Assembly: GCF_019317285.1 (NCBI RefSeq)
Contig: NZ_CP079218.1
Location: 4,340,001-4,404,000, forward strand
Direction: 5' to 3'
Length of the DNA stretch: 64,000 nucleotides
From: Pedobacter sp. D749
GTDB lineage: Bacteria > Bacteroidota > Bacteroidia > Sphingobacteriales > Sphingobacteriaceae
Position 1 is the first letter of the stretch. Every line of letters starts with the position of its first letter. This document shows, in pieces, positions 25,136 through 33,818 of the stretch. Made by a program: the position numbers and the translations under genes. A model generated the notes under the pieces. The model was not told where the DNA came from, did not search any database, and saw only the letters and a list, made by a program, of their open reading frames with translations.

Positions 25136-27007
25136 ATGAACCTTACCAGAATTTTCAGTCTTTTATTTTGTCTGTTTATTTCTAATGAATTGATGGCTCA
25201 ACAAACCGATTCAGCTTATGTTAGAGAAAACTACACCAAAATAGAACGCCAGATCCCCATGCGGGATGGGGTTAAGTTGTTCACTTCAATTTACATACCT
25301 AAAAACCAGTCCAAAAAATATCCATTTTTAATAAACCGTACGCCTTATACTGTTGCCCCTTACGGCGAGGATAAATATAAGCTTAGCCTCGGCAATTTTC
25401 CAGCCATGATGCGCGAAGGATTTATTTTTGTTTACCAGGATGTACGCGGCCGTTGGATGAGTGAGGGGACTTTTGCCGATATCCGCCCTCAACTAACTGG
25501 TAAAAAGTCTAAAACCGCTATTGATGAGAGTACAGATACTTACGACACCATTGATTGGTTGATTAAAAACGTAAAAGGCAACAATGGCAATGCCGGTATT
25601 TATGGTATTTCTTACCCCGGTTTTTATTCTACCACTTCATTGCCAAATGCTCACCCGGCGTTAAAGGCCGTTTCTCCACAGGCGCCAGTTACTGATTGGC
25701 TTATGGGTGATGATTTTCACCACCGTGGTACATTATTCCTAATGGATGCTTTCAGTTTTATGGGCAGTTTTGGTGTGCCGAGGCCTAAACCGATTACACC
25801 AGATAAAGGACCTAAAGGATTTCAATTCCCCATTCAAGACAATTATCGTTTTTATTTAGAAGCCGGATCAATTAAAAACCTTAAAGACCGCTATTTTGCA
25901 GACAGCATTAAATTCTGGAACGATTTATTTAAACACCCCAACTTAGATACTTTCTGGAAAGCACGTTTAATTACCCCGCATTTAACCAATGTAAAACCTG
26001 CGGTAATGGTTGTGGGTGGCTTTTTCGATGCTGAAGATGCTTATGGAACATTTGCCACTTACAAAGCCATCGAGAAACAGAATCCTGGCGCCAATAATAT
26101 CCTGGTTGCAGGTCCATGGTTCCATGGCGGCTGGGTGCGTAGTGATGGTTCTTACTTCGGCGACATCCCTTTCGGCAGAACCACCAGCACCGATTATCAG
26201 CAACAGTACGAGCTGCCTTTCTTTAAACATTATTTAAAAAACGAAGGCGACTTTAATGCTGCAGAAGCCAATATCTTTGTAACCGGAAGCAACGAATGGA
26301 CAAAATTCAACACCTGGCCTCCACAAGAGGCTGAAAGCAAAAACCTGTATTTACAGCCAAACGGAAAACTCAGTTTTGAGAAAGTGGGCAGAACCGATAG
26401 CTGGGACGAATATGTGAGCGACCCGAATAATCCTGTACCTTACCAGGATGGGATTCAGGCCAAACGTACCCGCGAGTACATGATCGACGATCAGCGTTTT
26501 GCTGCACGACGCCCGGACGTTAAAACCTATCAGACTGATGCCTTAACTGAAGACATTACCTTAACTGGTCCTGTTTTAGCTAATTTAGTGGTTTCTACTA
26601 CCGGAACAGATGCCGATTATGTAGTTAAACTGATTGATGTTTATCCTGAAGATGCGCCAAATCCAGAGCCTAACCCTAAAAACCTGATAATGGGCGGGTA
26701 TGAAATGTTGGTGCGCGGAGAAATTATGCGTGGTAAATACCGCAACAGTTTCGAAAAACCTGAAGCTCTTGTTCCTGGCGCAATCACCAAAGTAAATTAT
26801 CCGCTGCCAGATATCGCGCATACCTTTAAAAAAGGACATAAAATCATGATCCAGATCCAAAATTCATGGTTCCCTTTGGCTGATCGTAATCCGCAGAAAT
26901 TTATGGATATTTACCAAGCAGAGCCACAGGACTTTCAAAAAGCAACACACAAAATTTATCACGATGTACACAACAGCTCGTTCATTACCGTTTCTGTGTT
27001 AAAATAA
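25136..27007 (+). CDS. CocE/NonD-family hydrolase, secreted (peptidase S15-like)
   Basis: 623 residues with a signal peptide (about 1-21, ending LMAQ). The alpha/beta hydrolase core carries the family nucleophile in YGISYPGFYS (Ser159), the acid in GGFFDAED (Asp298) and the histidine in AGPWFHGG (His330). A C-terminal jelly-roll domain (from about 480, TGPVLANLVVSTTGTDADYVVKLIDV) completes the cocaine-esterase/alpha-amino-acid ester hydrolase/X-Pro dipeptidyl-peptidase layout. It probably cleaves esters or peptides in the periplasm. A similar paralogue follows. Confidence 0.94.
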   Translation: MNLTRIFSLLFCLFISNELMAQQTDSAYVRENYTKIERQIPMRDGVKLFTSIYIPKNQSKKYPFLINRTPYTVAPYGEDKYKLSLGNFPAMMREGFIFVYQDVRGRWMSEGTFADIRPQLTGKKSKTAIDESTDTYDTIDWLIKNVKGNNGNAGIYGISYPGFYSTTSLPNAHPALKAVSPQAPVTDWLMGDDFHHRGTLFLMDAFSFMGSFGVPRPKPITPDKGPKGFQFPIQDNYRFYLEAGSIKNLKDRYFADSIKFWNDLFKHPNLDTFWKARLITPHLTNVKPAVMVVGGFFDAEDAYGTFATYKAIEKQNPGANNILVAGPWFHGGWVRSDGSYFGDIPFGRTTSTDYQQQYELPFFKHYLKNEGDFNAAEANIFVTGSNEWTKFNTWPPQEAESKNLYLQPNGKLSFEKVGRTDSWDEYVSDPNNPVPYQDGIQAKRTREYMIDDQRFAARRPDVKTYQTDALTEDITLTGPVLANLVVSTTGTDADYVVKLIDVYPEDAPNPEPNPKNLIMGGYEMLVRGEIMRGKYRNSFEKPEALVPGAITKVNYPLPDIAHTFKKGHKIMIQIQNSWFPLADRNPQKFMDIYQAEPQDFQKATHKIYHDVHNSSFITVSVLK

Positions 27008-27032
27008 ATGTTCAGTGCGTCGTTATGCGGTT

Positions 27033-27095
27033 CGTCATTCCCAACTTGATTGGGAATCTTAATGCATTACGATTCCCGCCTGCGCGGGAATGACG
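27033..27095. repeat. CGTCATTCCCAACTTGATTGGGAATC hairpin repeat, copy 1
   Basis: Starts CGTCATTCCCAACTTGATTG, includes the inner hairpin TTCCCAACTTGATTGGGAA, and ends GATTCCCGCCTGCGCGGGAATGACG, so both outer ends are complementary. A second copy follows fabV at 37147-37213. It separates the two CocE genes. Confidence 0.75.
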
Positions 27096-27136
27096 CCTAA
27101 CATTAAAAACAAATTCTTAGCTTATTATTGTAAAAA

Positions 27137-29002
27137 ATGAAATACTTTAAATTCATCATCATCCTGCTTTCAGCCTCTTCAGCTTTTGCGCAAAGCGATT
27201 CAGGGTATCCAGAAACAAATTATACCAAAAAAGAAGTATATATCCCCATGCGAGATGGCACCAAACTTTTTACGGCCATTTATACCCCAAAAGATGCCTC
27301 AAAGGATAAAAAATATCCGATGATGATGCAGCGCACCTGTTATAGTGTTGCCCCTTATGGCGAAGACAAATTTCCGGCACGTTTAGGTCCATCCGAACTG
27401 ATGATGAAAGAAGGTTATATCGTGGTGATGCAGGATGTACGCGGCCGCTGGAAAAGTGAAGGTACATGGACCAACATGACACCCGTAATCGACAATAAAA
27501 AATCGAAAAAGGATGTTGATGAAGGTTCTGATACGTATGACACAATAGATTGGTTGGTTAAAAATGTGGCCAATAACAATGGCAAAGTGGGTCAGTGGGG
27601 CATTTCTTATCCAGGTTTTTATACCGCAGCCGGGATTTTAAGCAATCATCCTGCACTAAAAGCATCCTCGCCGCAGGCACCAATTTCCGATTTCTTTTTT
27701 GATGATTTCCACCACAACGGATCATTTTTGCAAAGTTATTTTATGACCTTTCCGGTATTTGGTGTGCAGAAAACGGATACAACTTCTAAAGCCTGGTACA
27801 ACAACCAGTTAATCCTACCAAAAACAAAAGACGGCTATCAGTTTGCTTTAGATCTAGGCCCTTTAAGCAATGCAGACAAATATTATAAGGATAATTTCTT
27901 CTGGCAAGAAACTGTTAACCATCCAAACTACGATGAGTTTTGGCAAAAACGTGGATTGTTAAAACATTATAATACCGTTAAACCTGCAGTGATGTTAGTT
28001 GGCGGCTGGTACGATGCAGAAGATTTATCAGGACCGTTAAATATTTACAAAACCATCGAAAAGAAAAACCCTAACGCTTATAATACCATTGTGATGGGGC
28101 CATTCGGACACGGCAGATGGAGCCGCGAAACCGGCCACACGATGCACAGCAATGTATATTTCGGAGATAGCATTGCCACTTTTTACCAAAAAGAAATTGA
28201 AGCTAAATTTTTTAACCATTTCTTAAAGGGCAATGGAGATAAAAACTCAGGCCTGCCAGAAGCGTATATGTTTGATACCGGAAAAAAGCAATGGGAAACT
28301 TTTAGCAAATGGCCAACAGAAAAAGCAAGCAAACAAAAATTATACCTGGGTGCCGATGGTAAACTAAGCATGACCTCTCCTACAGCTGCAGGTTCTGTTA
28401 ACTACATTAGTGATCCTTTAAAACCAGTTCCTTATACAGAAGATTTAACCACTACACTGGGTTTTACCCCGCATAATTACATGAGCGAAGATCAACGTTT
28501 TGCAGGCAGAAGACCAGATGTTTTGGTGTACCAAACTGATGTATTGGATAACGATATTACATTGGGTGGCGAAATCATGTCGCACCTTAAAATTGCCTCT
28601 ACTGGCACAGATGCCGATTTTATTGTGAAACTGATCGATGTATATCCAGCCGATGAACCTAACAATCCTTATATGCCAAACAAGAACATTACCCTGAGCA
28701 ATTACTGGCAAATGGTACGTTCGGAAGTAATGCCGGCCCGTTTCCGCAATAGTTTTGAAAAACCGGAGGCTTTAGTAGCCAATCAAAAAACAGAAGTAAA
28801 CTTCCAGTTGCAGGATGTATTGCACACCTTTAAAAAAGGCCACAGGATTATGATCCAGGTGCAGAGCACAGCTTTCCCCTTATTTGCCCGTAATCCACAA
28901 AAATTTGTAGAAAATCCCTATAAAGCAACTGAAGCAGATTATATTAAAGCCACACAAACGGTTTTTAATGATAGTTTTATCGAAGTTGACGTAATAAAAT
29001 AA
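27137..29002 (+). CDS. CocE/NonD-family hydrolase, secreted, paralogue
   Basis: 621 residues with a signal peptide ending SSAFAQ (residue 19). Same architecture as the preceding gene: YIPMRDGTKLFTAIY start, nucleophile in WGISYPGFYT (Ser157), acid in GGWYDAED, histidine in MGPFGHGRW, and the C-terminal jelly-roll (GGEIMSHLKIASTGTDADFIVKLIDVYP). The pair clearly arose by tandem duplication, and the different aromatic residues around the triad suggest a different substrate preference. An M1 peptidase gene follows. Confidence 0.94.
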   Translation: MKYFKFIIILLSASSAFAQSDSGYPETNYTKKEVYIPMRDGTKLFTAIYTPKDASKDKKYPMMMQRTCYSVAPYGEDKFPARLGPSELMMKEGYIVVMQDVRGRWKSEGTWTNMTPVIDNKKSKKDVDEGSDTYDTIDWLVKNVANNNGKVGQWGISYPGFYTAAGILSNHPALKASSPQAPISDFFFDDFHHNGSFLQSYFMTFPVFGVQKTDTTSKAWYNNQLILPKTKDGYQFALDLGPLSNADKYYKDNFFWQETVNHPNYDEFWQKRGLLKHYNTVKPAVMLVGGWYDAEDLSGPLNIYKTIEKKNPNAYNTIVMGPFGHGRWSRETGHTMHSNVYFGDSIATFYQKEIEAKFFNHFLKGNGDKNSGLPEAYMFDTGKKQWETFSKWPTEKASKQKLYLGADGKLSMTSPTAAGSVNYISDPLKPVPYTEDLTTTLGFTPHNYMSEDQRFAGRRPDVLVYQTDVLDNDITLGGEIMSHLKIASTGTDADFIVKLIDVYPADEPNNPYMPNKNITLSNYWQMVRSEVMPARFRNSFEKPEALVANQKTEVNFQLQDVLHTFKKGHRIMIQVQSTAFPLFARNPQKFVENPYKATEADYIKATQTVFNDSFIEVDVIK

Positions 29003-29013
29003 ATTTAATCGCT

Positions 29014-29037
29014 CACGCTCGTTTCCAAACGAGCGTG
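29014..29037. repeat. Perfect 24-bp palindrome downstream of the second CocE gene
   Basis: CACGCTCGTTTC / GAAACGAGCGTG, read with centre CC/AA, forms a hairpin just after the stop codon. It resembles REP-type palindromes; no T-run follows. Confidence 0.6.
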
Positions 29038-29082
29038 TAATAACCAATCGTTTTTAACGATTCATAAAAAACTTCCATGCCT

Positions 29083-29104
29083 CGGTTCATGCCCCCACGA
29101 ACCG
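29083..29104. repeat. GGTTCGTG/CACGAACC hairpin repeat
   Basis: CGGTTCATG, CCCC, CACGAACCG: member of the family at 13634, 31746 and 32126. It lies 26 bases before the M1 peptidase start, inside its likely leader. Confidence 0.6.
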
Positions 29105-29130
29105 AAGGCCAACGGTCAATAACGAAACAA

Positions 29131-30783
29131 ATGAAAAAACTATTTATCCTTTTCGCGCTTGCTTTCAGCCTTCCAGCCGCAAAGGCACAAATGCTGGCTA
29201 AAAACCAGGTAAACTCCAGTGCTGATAGCCTCCGTGGAGCACTTACCCCTTTACGTACCTGTTACGATATTAACTATTACCACTTAGACGTAAAAATCGA
29301 TATTGATCAGAAATCCATCTCCGGAAGCAATGAATTTGCTTTTACCGCTACGCAAGATTTTAATAAATTACAGTTCGACCTTTTTGACAACCTCAAAGTA
29401 GAAAAAGTAGTATATAAGGGTACTGTTTTACCTTTCAAAAGGGAATATAATGCTGTTTTTGTAACCTTCCCAAAAGCGGTAAAAAAAGGAAGCAAAGATA
29501 AATTCACGGTTTTTTATTCTGGTAACCCTACTGTGGCCAAAACTCCACCATGGGATGGTGGCCTTATTTTCAAAAAAGATGCTACAGGTAATCCATTTGT
29601 TTCTGTAGCCTGTCAGGGGCTGGGCGCAAGTGTTTGGTGGCCAAATAAAGATCACCAAAGTGATGAGGTAGACAGCATGTTGATCAGCATTACTGTTCCT
29701 AAAGCTTTACAGGAAATATCTAACGGGAGACTGAGAAATACGGTAGATAAACCTGATGGTTACAAACAATATAATTGGTTTGTCTCTAACCCCATCAACA
29801 ACTATGATGTAACCTTTTACATTGGCAAATACGCCCACTGGCAAGACAGTTATAATGGCGAAAACGGCAAACTGAGTATCGATTACTGGGCGCTACAAAC
29901 GGATAGCGCCAAAGCCCGCCCGCATTGGGATGCTGATGTTAAACCCATGCTAAAATGTTTCGAATATTGGTTCGGTCCTTACCCATGGTACAAAGATGGC
30001 TACAAGCTCGTTCAGGCACCACATTTAGGTATGGAACATCAAAGTGCAGTAGCTTATGGCAATCAATTTAAACCGGGTTATCTGGGTAAAGATTTAAGCG
30101 GCACCGGCCACGGCTTAAAATGGGATTTCATCACCATTCACGAGAGCGGACACGAATGGTTCGGGAATAGCATCACCTCAAAAGATATTGCCGATATGTG
30201 GATTCATGAAGGTTTTACCAATTATTCGGAAGTTTTGTTTACCGAATGTAGCGAGAACAAAACTGCTGCCGACGAATATGTAATCGGATTACAGAAAATC
30301 ATTCAAAACGATATTCCAGTGATTGGCCCTTACGGCGTAAACAAAGAAGGTTCTGGCGATATGTATCCAAAAGGTGCAAATCTGGTCAGCATCATCCGTC
30401 AGCTCATTAACAACGACGAGAAATTCAGACAGGTTCTCCGCGGATTAAACAAAACTTTTTATCATCAAACCGTAACTTCTGCCCAGATCGAAAATTACAT
30501 TGCTAAACAAAGTGGTTTAAAACTGGATAAGATTTTCGACCAGTATTTACGTTATACAAAAATCCCGGTTCTGGAATATAAAATTGATAATGGCAACCTC
30601 TCTTACCGTTGGGTAACCGATGTTAAAGGTTTCGATATGCCTGTACGTGTAACCTTAAAAACTGGCGCCTTTACTTTAATTAAACCCACAAACGATTGGA
30701 AAACCATTAAAGTAGATGCCAATATAAATACAGATAACTTTAAACAAGATCCGCTGTTTTATATTAACCTCAAAAAAAGTTAA
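29131..30783 (+). CDS. M1-family metallopeptidase (aminopeptidase N-like)
   Basis: 550 residues from the ATG at 29131, where a signal peptide (KKLFILFALAFSL..., ending AKAQ) begins; the frame opens earlier within a repeat. The zinc motif is H337-ESG-H341 with the third ligand E360 in WIHEGF, and the exopeptidase motif appears as GMEHQ (301-305) instead of GAMEN. The C-terminal HEAT-like domain of long M1 enzymes is absent, as in many bacterial short forms. It probably trims peptides in the periplasm, alongside the two S15-like hydrolases upstream. Confidence 0.94.
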   Translation: MKKLFILFALAFSLPAAKAQMLAKNQVNSSADSLRGALTPLRTCYDINYYHLDVKIDIDQKSISGSNEFAFTATQDFNKLQFDLFDNLKVEKVVYKGTVLPFKREYNAVFVTFPKAVKKGSKDKFTVFYSGNPTVAKTPPWDGGLIFKKDATGNPFVSVACQGLGASVWWPNKDHQSDEVDSMLISITVPKALQEISNGRLRNTVDKPDGYKQYNWFVSNPINNYDVTFYIGKYAHWQDSYNGENGKLSIDYWALQTDSAKARPHWDADVKPMLKCFEYWFGPYPWYKDGYKLVQAPHLGMEHQSAVAYGNQFKPGYLGKDLSGTGHGLKWDFITIHESGHEWFGNSITSKDIADMWIHEGFTNYSEVLFTECSENKTAADEYVIGLQKIIQNDIPVIGPYGVNKEGSGDMYPKGANLVSIIRQLINNDEKFRQVLRGLNKTFYHQTVTSAQIENYIAKQSGLKLDKIFDQYLRYTKIPVLEYKIDNGNLSYRWVTDVKGFDMPVRVTLKTGAFTLIKPTNDWKTIKVDANINTDNFKQDPLFYINLKKS

Positions 30784-30793
30784 TCCTCGTCCA

Positions 30794-30841
30794 GACTTAC
30801 GAAGTTTCCCTGGCCCGATAGCTCGGCTAACTTCGTAAGTC
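30794..30841. repeat. Inverted repeat after the M1 peptidase gene
   Basis: GACTTACGAAGTT (30794-30806) and AACTTCGTAAGTC (30829-30841) are perfect 13-bp arms around a 22-base loop with its own CCGATAGCTCGG mini-stem. Possible terminator or dispersed repeat. Confidence 0.6.
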
Positions 30842-30939
30842 GGCCACCAAAGATAATTTTCAACTTGTGCAACTTTTCTTAAATTCAACCGTCTTATAAG
30901 AAAAAGACCACTTAATTTAAAAAAATAAAATCTATAACC

Positions 30940-31671
30940 ATGAAAAAAGTATTTGCAATATTATTGGCATCATTAACCTTAACCGCTAGCATTAATGTAA
31001 TTGCGAAAGATCAGATCAGCATCAGTACTTCAAAAAATAATGGTGACGACAGAGAGGTGAAAAATTTCAACGGTGTTGCTGCAGCCGGCCCCATAAATGT
31101 AATTGTAACTTTGGGAAATAGCGAAAGTTGTCGTTTAGAAGGCGATGCAGAGGCAATTGCTTCAATCGTTACCGAAGTAAAAGGCCGTGTTTTGGTCATC
31201 CGTCCGCAAACCAGCATTACCAGCTGGTCCAGAAAATACGAAGGTAAAAAAATCACAGCCTATGTATCAGCCAGAGAATTGGCAAGTTTAACGGTTAGTG
31301 GTGATGGAAGTTTAACCGTGAATGGAAAAATCAGCACGGGTAGCCTAACCACAACCGTAAGCGGTTCAGGTAACATCAAAGCAACAGCCGATATAGATGA
31401 TTATAGTGGTGTAATTAGCGGTTCAGGATCCATAAACATCACTGGCGGTGCCGATCGCGCTAAAGTGGTAATCAGCAGTTCAGGTACATTTGCCGGTAAA
31501 TCTTTTTCAACAAAAACATTAAATAGTACCATTAGCGGATCAGGAACCGTAAATATTGCCGTTAGTGAAAGCATCAGGGCTGTAATAAGCGGATCAGGAA
31601 ACGTAAATTATTCTGGTAATCCAACTGTCGACAAAACCATTATTGGCTCAGGTGGGGTAAGGAAAATGTAA
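30940..31671 (+). CDS. Head-GIN domain protein (DUF2807), secreted
   Basis: 243 residues with a signal peptide (about 1-22, ending VIAK). From residue 40 (VKNFNGVAAAGPINVIVTLG) it has the DUF2807 beta-solenoid: repeated strands with the phrase (I/V)SGSG(N/T)(I/V) at roughly residues 138, 160, 196 and 218, ending GSGGVRKM. These proteins are common in Bacteroidetes envelopes and are thought to be structural or adhesive; no enzyme activity is known. A good terminator follows. Confidence 0.92.
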   Translation: MKKVFAILLASLTLTASINVIAKDQISISTSKNNGDDREVKNFNGVAAAGPINVIVTLGNSESCRLEGDAEAIASIVTEVKGRVLVIRPQTSITSWSRKYEGKKITAYVSARELASLTVSGDGSLTVNGKISTGSLTTTVSGSGNIKATADIDDYSGVISGSGSINITGGADRAKVVISSSGTFAGKSFSTKTLNSTISGSGTVNIAVSESIRAVISGSGNVNYSGNPTVDKTIIGSGGVRKM

Positions 31672-31695
31672 AATCAGATTCATCATCATACAAGG

Positions 31696-31725
31696 AATGC
31701 CCCGAAGAAATTTGGGGCATTTTTT
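31696..31725 (+). terminator. Terminator of the DUF2807 gene
   Basis: Stem AATGCCCC / GGGGCATT with a 9-10 base loop, followed by TTTTT, 25 bases after the stop codon. Confidence 0.88.
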
Positions 31726-31745
31726 ATATCTCTTTAACCACCACC

Positions 31746-31768
31746 ATGGTTTATGTCTTCACGAACCA
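31746..31768. repeat. GGTTCGTG/CACGAACC hairpin repeat
   Basis: ATGGTTTATG, TCTT, CACGAACCA. Same family as 13634, 29083 and 32126. Confidence 0.6.
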
Positions 31769-31820
31769 CAATTCTTAGTGTATAATCTATATATACAGAA
31801 AATGACCGTTAACAGCATTT

Positions 31821-31967
31821 GGCGGTCTTCAGCCCTGTTTTTCATTCCAAGTCCTCGCTACGCTGTGGGCTTTCCATTCCAATCAGGTTTAGGAACAGAG
31901 GCTTGTGCTCCGCAACCTTAAAAATGAATTATTGCTCTGCCTACCTAGCCCCGGTTGAAGCGGTACC
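31821..31967 (+). repeat. Composite dispersed repeat, copy 3 (left module and start of the right)
   Basis: It follows copy 1 closely: CCAAGTCCTCGCTACGCTGTG, CAATCAGGTTTAGGAACAG, GCTCCGCAACCTTAAAAATG, then CTAGCCCCGGTTGAAGCGGTACC, where similarity stops. The next ~70 bases contain a separate inverted element built on ATCTGTGTGCATC. Confidence 0.75.
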
Positions 31968-32125
31968 TAACATCATTAAGTTAAGAGTTTTAACCAAAGA
32001 TGCACACAGATAAACACGGATTTTAATATCTGTGTGCATCCTTTCCATCTGTGATTAAATTATTTTGCTTGTGCAGAATGAAGTAAAGCAATAGTTTTAC
32101 ATCTCTTTACAATACCTCCACAGCC

Positions 32126-32149
32126 ATGGTTTGTGTCCTCACGAACCAT
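32126..32149. repeat. GGTTCGTG/CACGAACC hairpin repeat
   Basis: ATGGTTTGTG, TCCT, CACGAACCAT: the best-conserved member of the four-copy family, with a 10-bp stem. Confidence 0.7.
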
Positions 32150-32190
32150 ATTTTTTCGCATTAACTTACCCCCAAATATAAAATACTACT

Positions 32191-32309
32191 CCAGCCAGCT
32201 AGCCAAGGTTGAAGCGGTACACTGCAGCAACGAGGTACGAGGAGGCGAAGTGTACAAGCACAAAACGGGACGAAACTTATTGCACAAGCACTACGCACCA
32301 AAAAAAATG
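32191..32309 (+). repeat. Composite dispersed repeat, copy 4 (right module only)
   Basis: Contains CTAGCCAAGGTTGAAGCGGTA, CACTGCAGCAACGAGGTACG, AAAACGGGA and ACTACGCACCAAAAAAAATG, matching the right module of copies 1 and 2. Together with copy 3 and the hairpins it fills the gap 31672-32386; no gene is supported there. Confidence 0.75.
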
Positions 32310-32386
32310 TTTTCTTTATCCCACAAAAAACATATTGATCTGTTTTTGATTTGAAACGATTATCTTCGTTTATCTACACCTCAACC

Positions 32387-33151
32387 ATGAAAAAAATATT
32401 TTTAGCCTTTCTATTAGTCAATAGCATTAGCCTTGCTTACGCGCAGGATAAAATGCTCGATAAAAAATACCGTCCGCTAGTGATCGGTTTTACCAATGCT
32501 GTCAAAAGCGGAAATATGGAAAAGCTGAGTAGCAAAATCAAATACCCTTTAAACAGAACATATCCTATTCCGCCGATTAAAAACAAACAGGAATTTGTAA
32601 AGCGTTACAAAGAAGTTTTTGATGATAATTTAACCAAAAAGATCATTAGTGCTAAAATAGAAACCGATTGGAATGACGTTGGCTGGCGTGGCATTATGTT
32701 GTTACACGGAGAATTATGGCTTGATACCGATGGGAAATTAATTGCCGTTAATCACCAATCGAGGTTAGAAGCCAAAGAACAGGCCAGATTGATAAATATT
32801 GAAAAAAGCAGTCTTCACCCCTCAATCAGCAATTTTGTACAACCGGTTCTTGTTTTCGAAACAGCCCAGTACCGAATCAGGATTGATGACATTGGCAACA
32901 ACAATTACCGCTATGCCGCATGGCCGGTAAAAAGTAAAATGAGCGATAAGCCCAAATTAATTTTAACCAATGGCAAATTTACACCTGATGGCAGTGGTGG
33001 AAACCACAATTACCAATTTAAAAGCGGCGACAATTTATATACCTGTTTCATTACCGTGATGGGCGAAAAAGGCGCTCCTCCTGCTCAATTGGTGATTAGT
33101 AAAGATGGGAAAGAAATACTATCACAACCTGCGAAAAAAATCACTCTTTAA
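32387..33151 (+). CDS. Secreted protein of unknown function
   Basis: 254 residues from the ATG at 32387, where a signal peptide begins (KKIFLAFLLVNSISLAYAQ, cleaved near residue 20). The first half (YRPLVIGFTNAVKSGNMEKLSSKIKYPL, HGELWLDTDGKL) resembles the small alpha+beta SnoaL/NTF2-like folds found in secreted proteins, but the match is weak. The second half is beta-rich (YRIRIDDIG, YQFKSGDNLYTCFITVMG). It is 9 bases from the DinB gene, so the two are probably co-transcribed. No function assigned. Confidence 0.75.
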   Translation: MKKIFLAFLLVNSISLAYAQDKMLDKKYRPLVIGFTNAVKSGNMEKLSSKIKYPLNRTYPIPPIKNKQEFVKRYKEVFDDNLTKKIISAKIETDWNDVGWRGIMLLHGELWLDTDGKLIAVNHQSRLEAKEQARLINIEKSSLHPSISNFVQPVLVFETAQYRIRIDDIGNNNYRYAAWPVKSKMSDKPKLILTNGKFTPDGSGGNHNYQFKSGDNLYTCFITVMGEKGAPPAQLVISKDGKEILSQPAKKITL

Positions 33152-33160
33152 TTGAAATAG

Positions 33161-33607
33161 ATGCTTACCGAAACACTAAAAAAACTTTTTAACCGTGATC
33201 TTACCAGGCTAAAATCCGAAATCGAAGCTTACCAAAACGAGGCGAATCTTTGGCGTATAGATTGCAACATTGCAAACTCGGCCGGGAACCTTTGCCTCCA
33301 CCTCGTGGGTAACCTAAATACTTACATCGGTGTGACCTTAGGCGGTACCGATTATATCCGGAACCGAGAACTGGAATTTTCTTTAAAAGATATTCCGAAA
33401 AAAGAGTTGATTAAAATGATTGAAGCAACTATAAGCGTTGTTAACGAAGCTTTGGATCGGGTAAGCAACGAACAGATGGAGGGCGAGTATCCAATACTGG
33501 TATTTGAAGAAAAAACATCTACTGAATTTTTACTCGTTCACCTCACCACACATTTAACTTATCACCTGGGGCAAGTTAATTACCACAGAAGGTTGTTGGA
33601 TGCTTAA
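33161..33607 (+). CDS. DinB-family protein (DUF1572-like)
   Basis: 148 residues, a four-helix bundle. The DinB superfamily metal triad is visible as one histidine in LCLHLVGNLNTYIG (about residue 47) and two in HLTTHLTYHLGQVNYHRR near the C terminus. Bacillithiol transferases are in this superfamily and Bacteroidetes use some of these enzymes, but this branch has no assigned substrate. Follows the secreted-protein gene by 9 bases. A second, dissimilar DinB protein is at 44870. Confidence 0.88.
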   Translation: MLTETLKKLFNRDLTRLKSEIEAYQNEANLWRIDCNIANSAGNLCLHLVGNLNTYIGVTLGGTDYIRNRELEFSLKDIPKKELIKMIEATISVVNEALDRVSNEQMEGEYPILVFEEKTSTEFLLVHLTTHLTYHLGQVNYHRRLLDA

Positions 33608-33614
33608 TTCGATC

Positions 33615-33740
33615 CGTCATTGCGAACAGAAGCGTAGGACCGAGCGTAAGAGTGAAGCAATCTTTCATACTAGTGATCCTTGCTATAAAGATTGCTTCCC
33701 CGATAATCGGGGCAGGCTGTTGGCTGAAAAAGCCTTCTCC
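33615..33740. repeat. CGTCATTGCGA dispersed repeat, partial copy
   Basis: Starts CCGTCATTGCGAACAGAAGC, has GAAGCAATCTTTCATACTAG and CTATAAAGATTGCTTCCCCG, and ends AAAAAGCCTTCTCC without the closing GCAATGACG. It closely shares the segment CTTGCTATAAAGATTGCTTC with the copy at 59566. Confidence 0.75.
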
Positions 33741-33788
33741 GTGTCTCCCGTGTTTCCGTGGCAATTTTAAATGGCGCCCAAAACAAAA

Positions 33789-33808
33789 AAGGAGGCTTAA
33801 GCCTCCTT
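33789..33808 (-). terminator. Terminator of the outer-membrane protein gene
   Basis: Perfect palindrome AAGGAGGCTT / AAGCCTCCTT followed on the minus strand by TTTTGTTTTG, 10 bases past the stop at 33819. A CCGTGTTTCCGTGGCAATTTT repeat lies just before it at 33747-33769. Confidence 0.8.
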
Positions 33809-33818
33809 CCATATCTTT

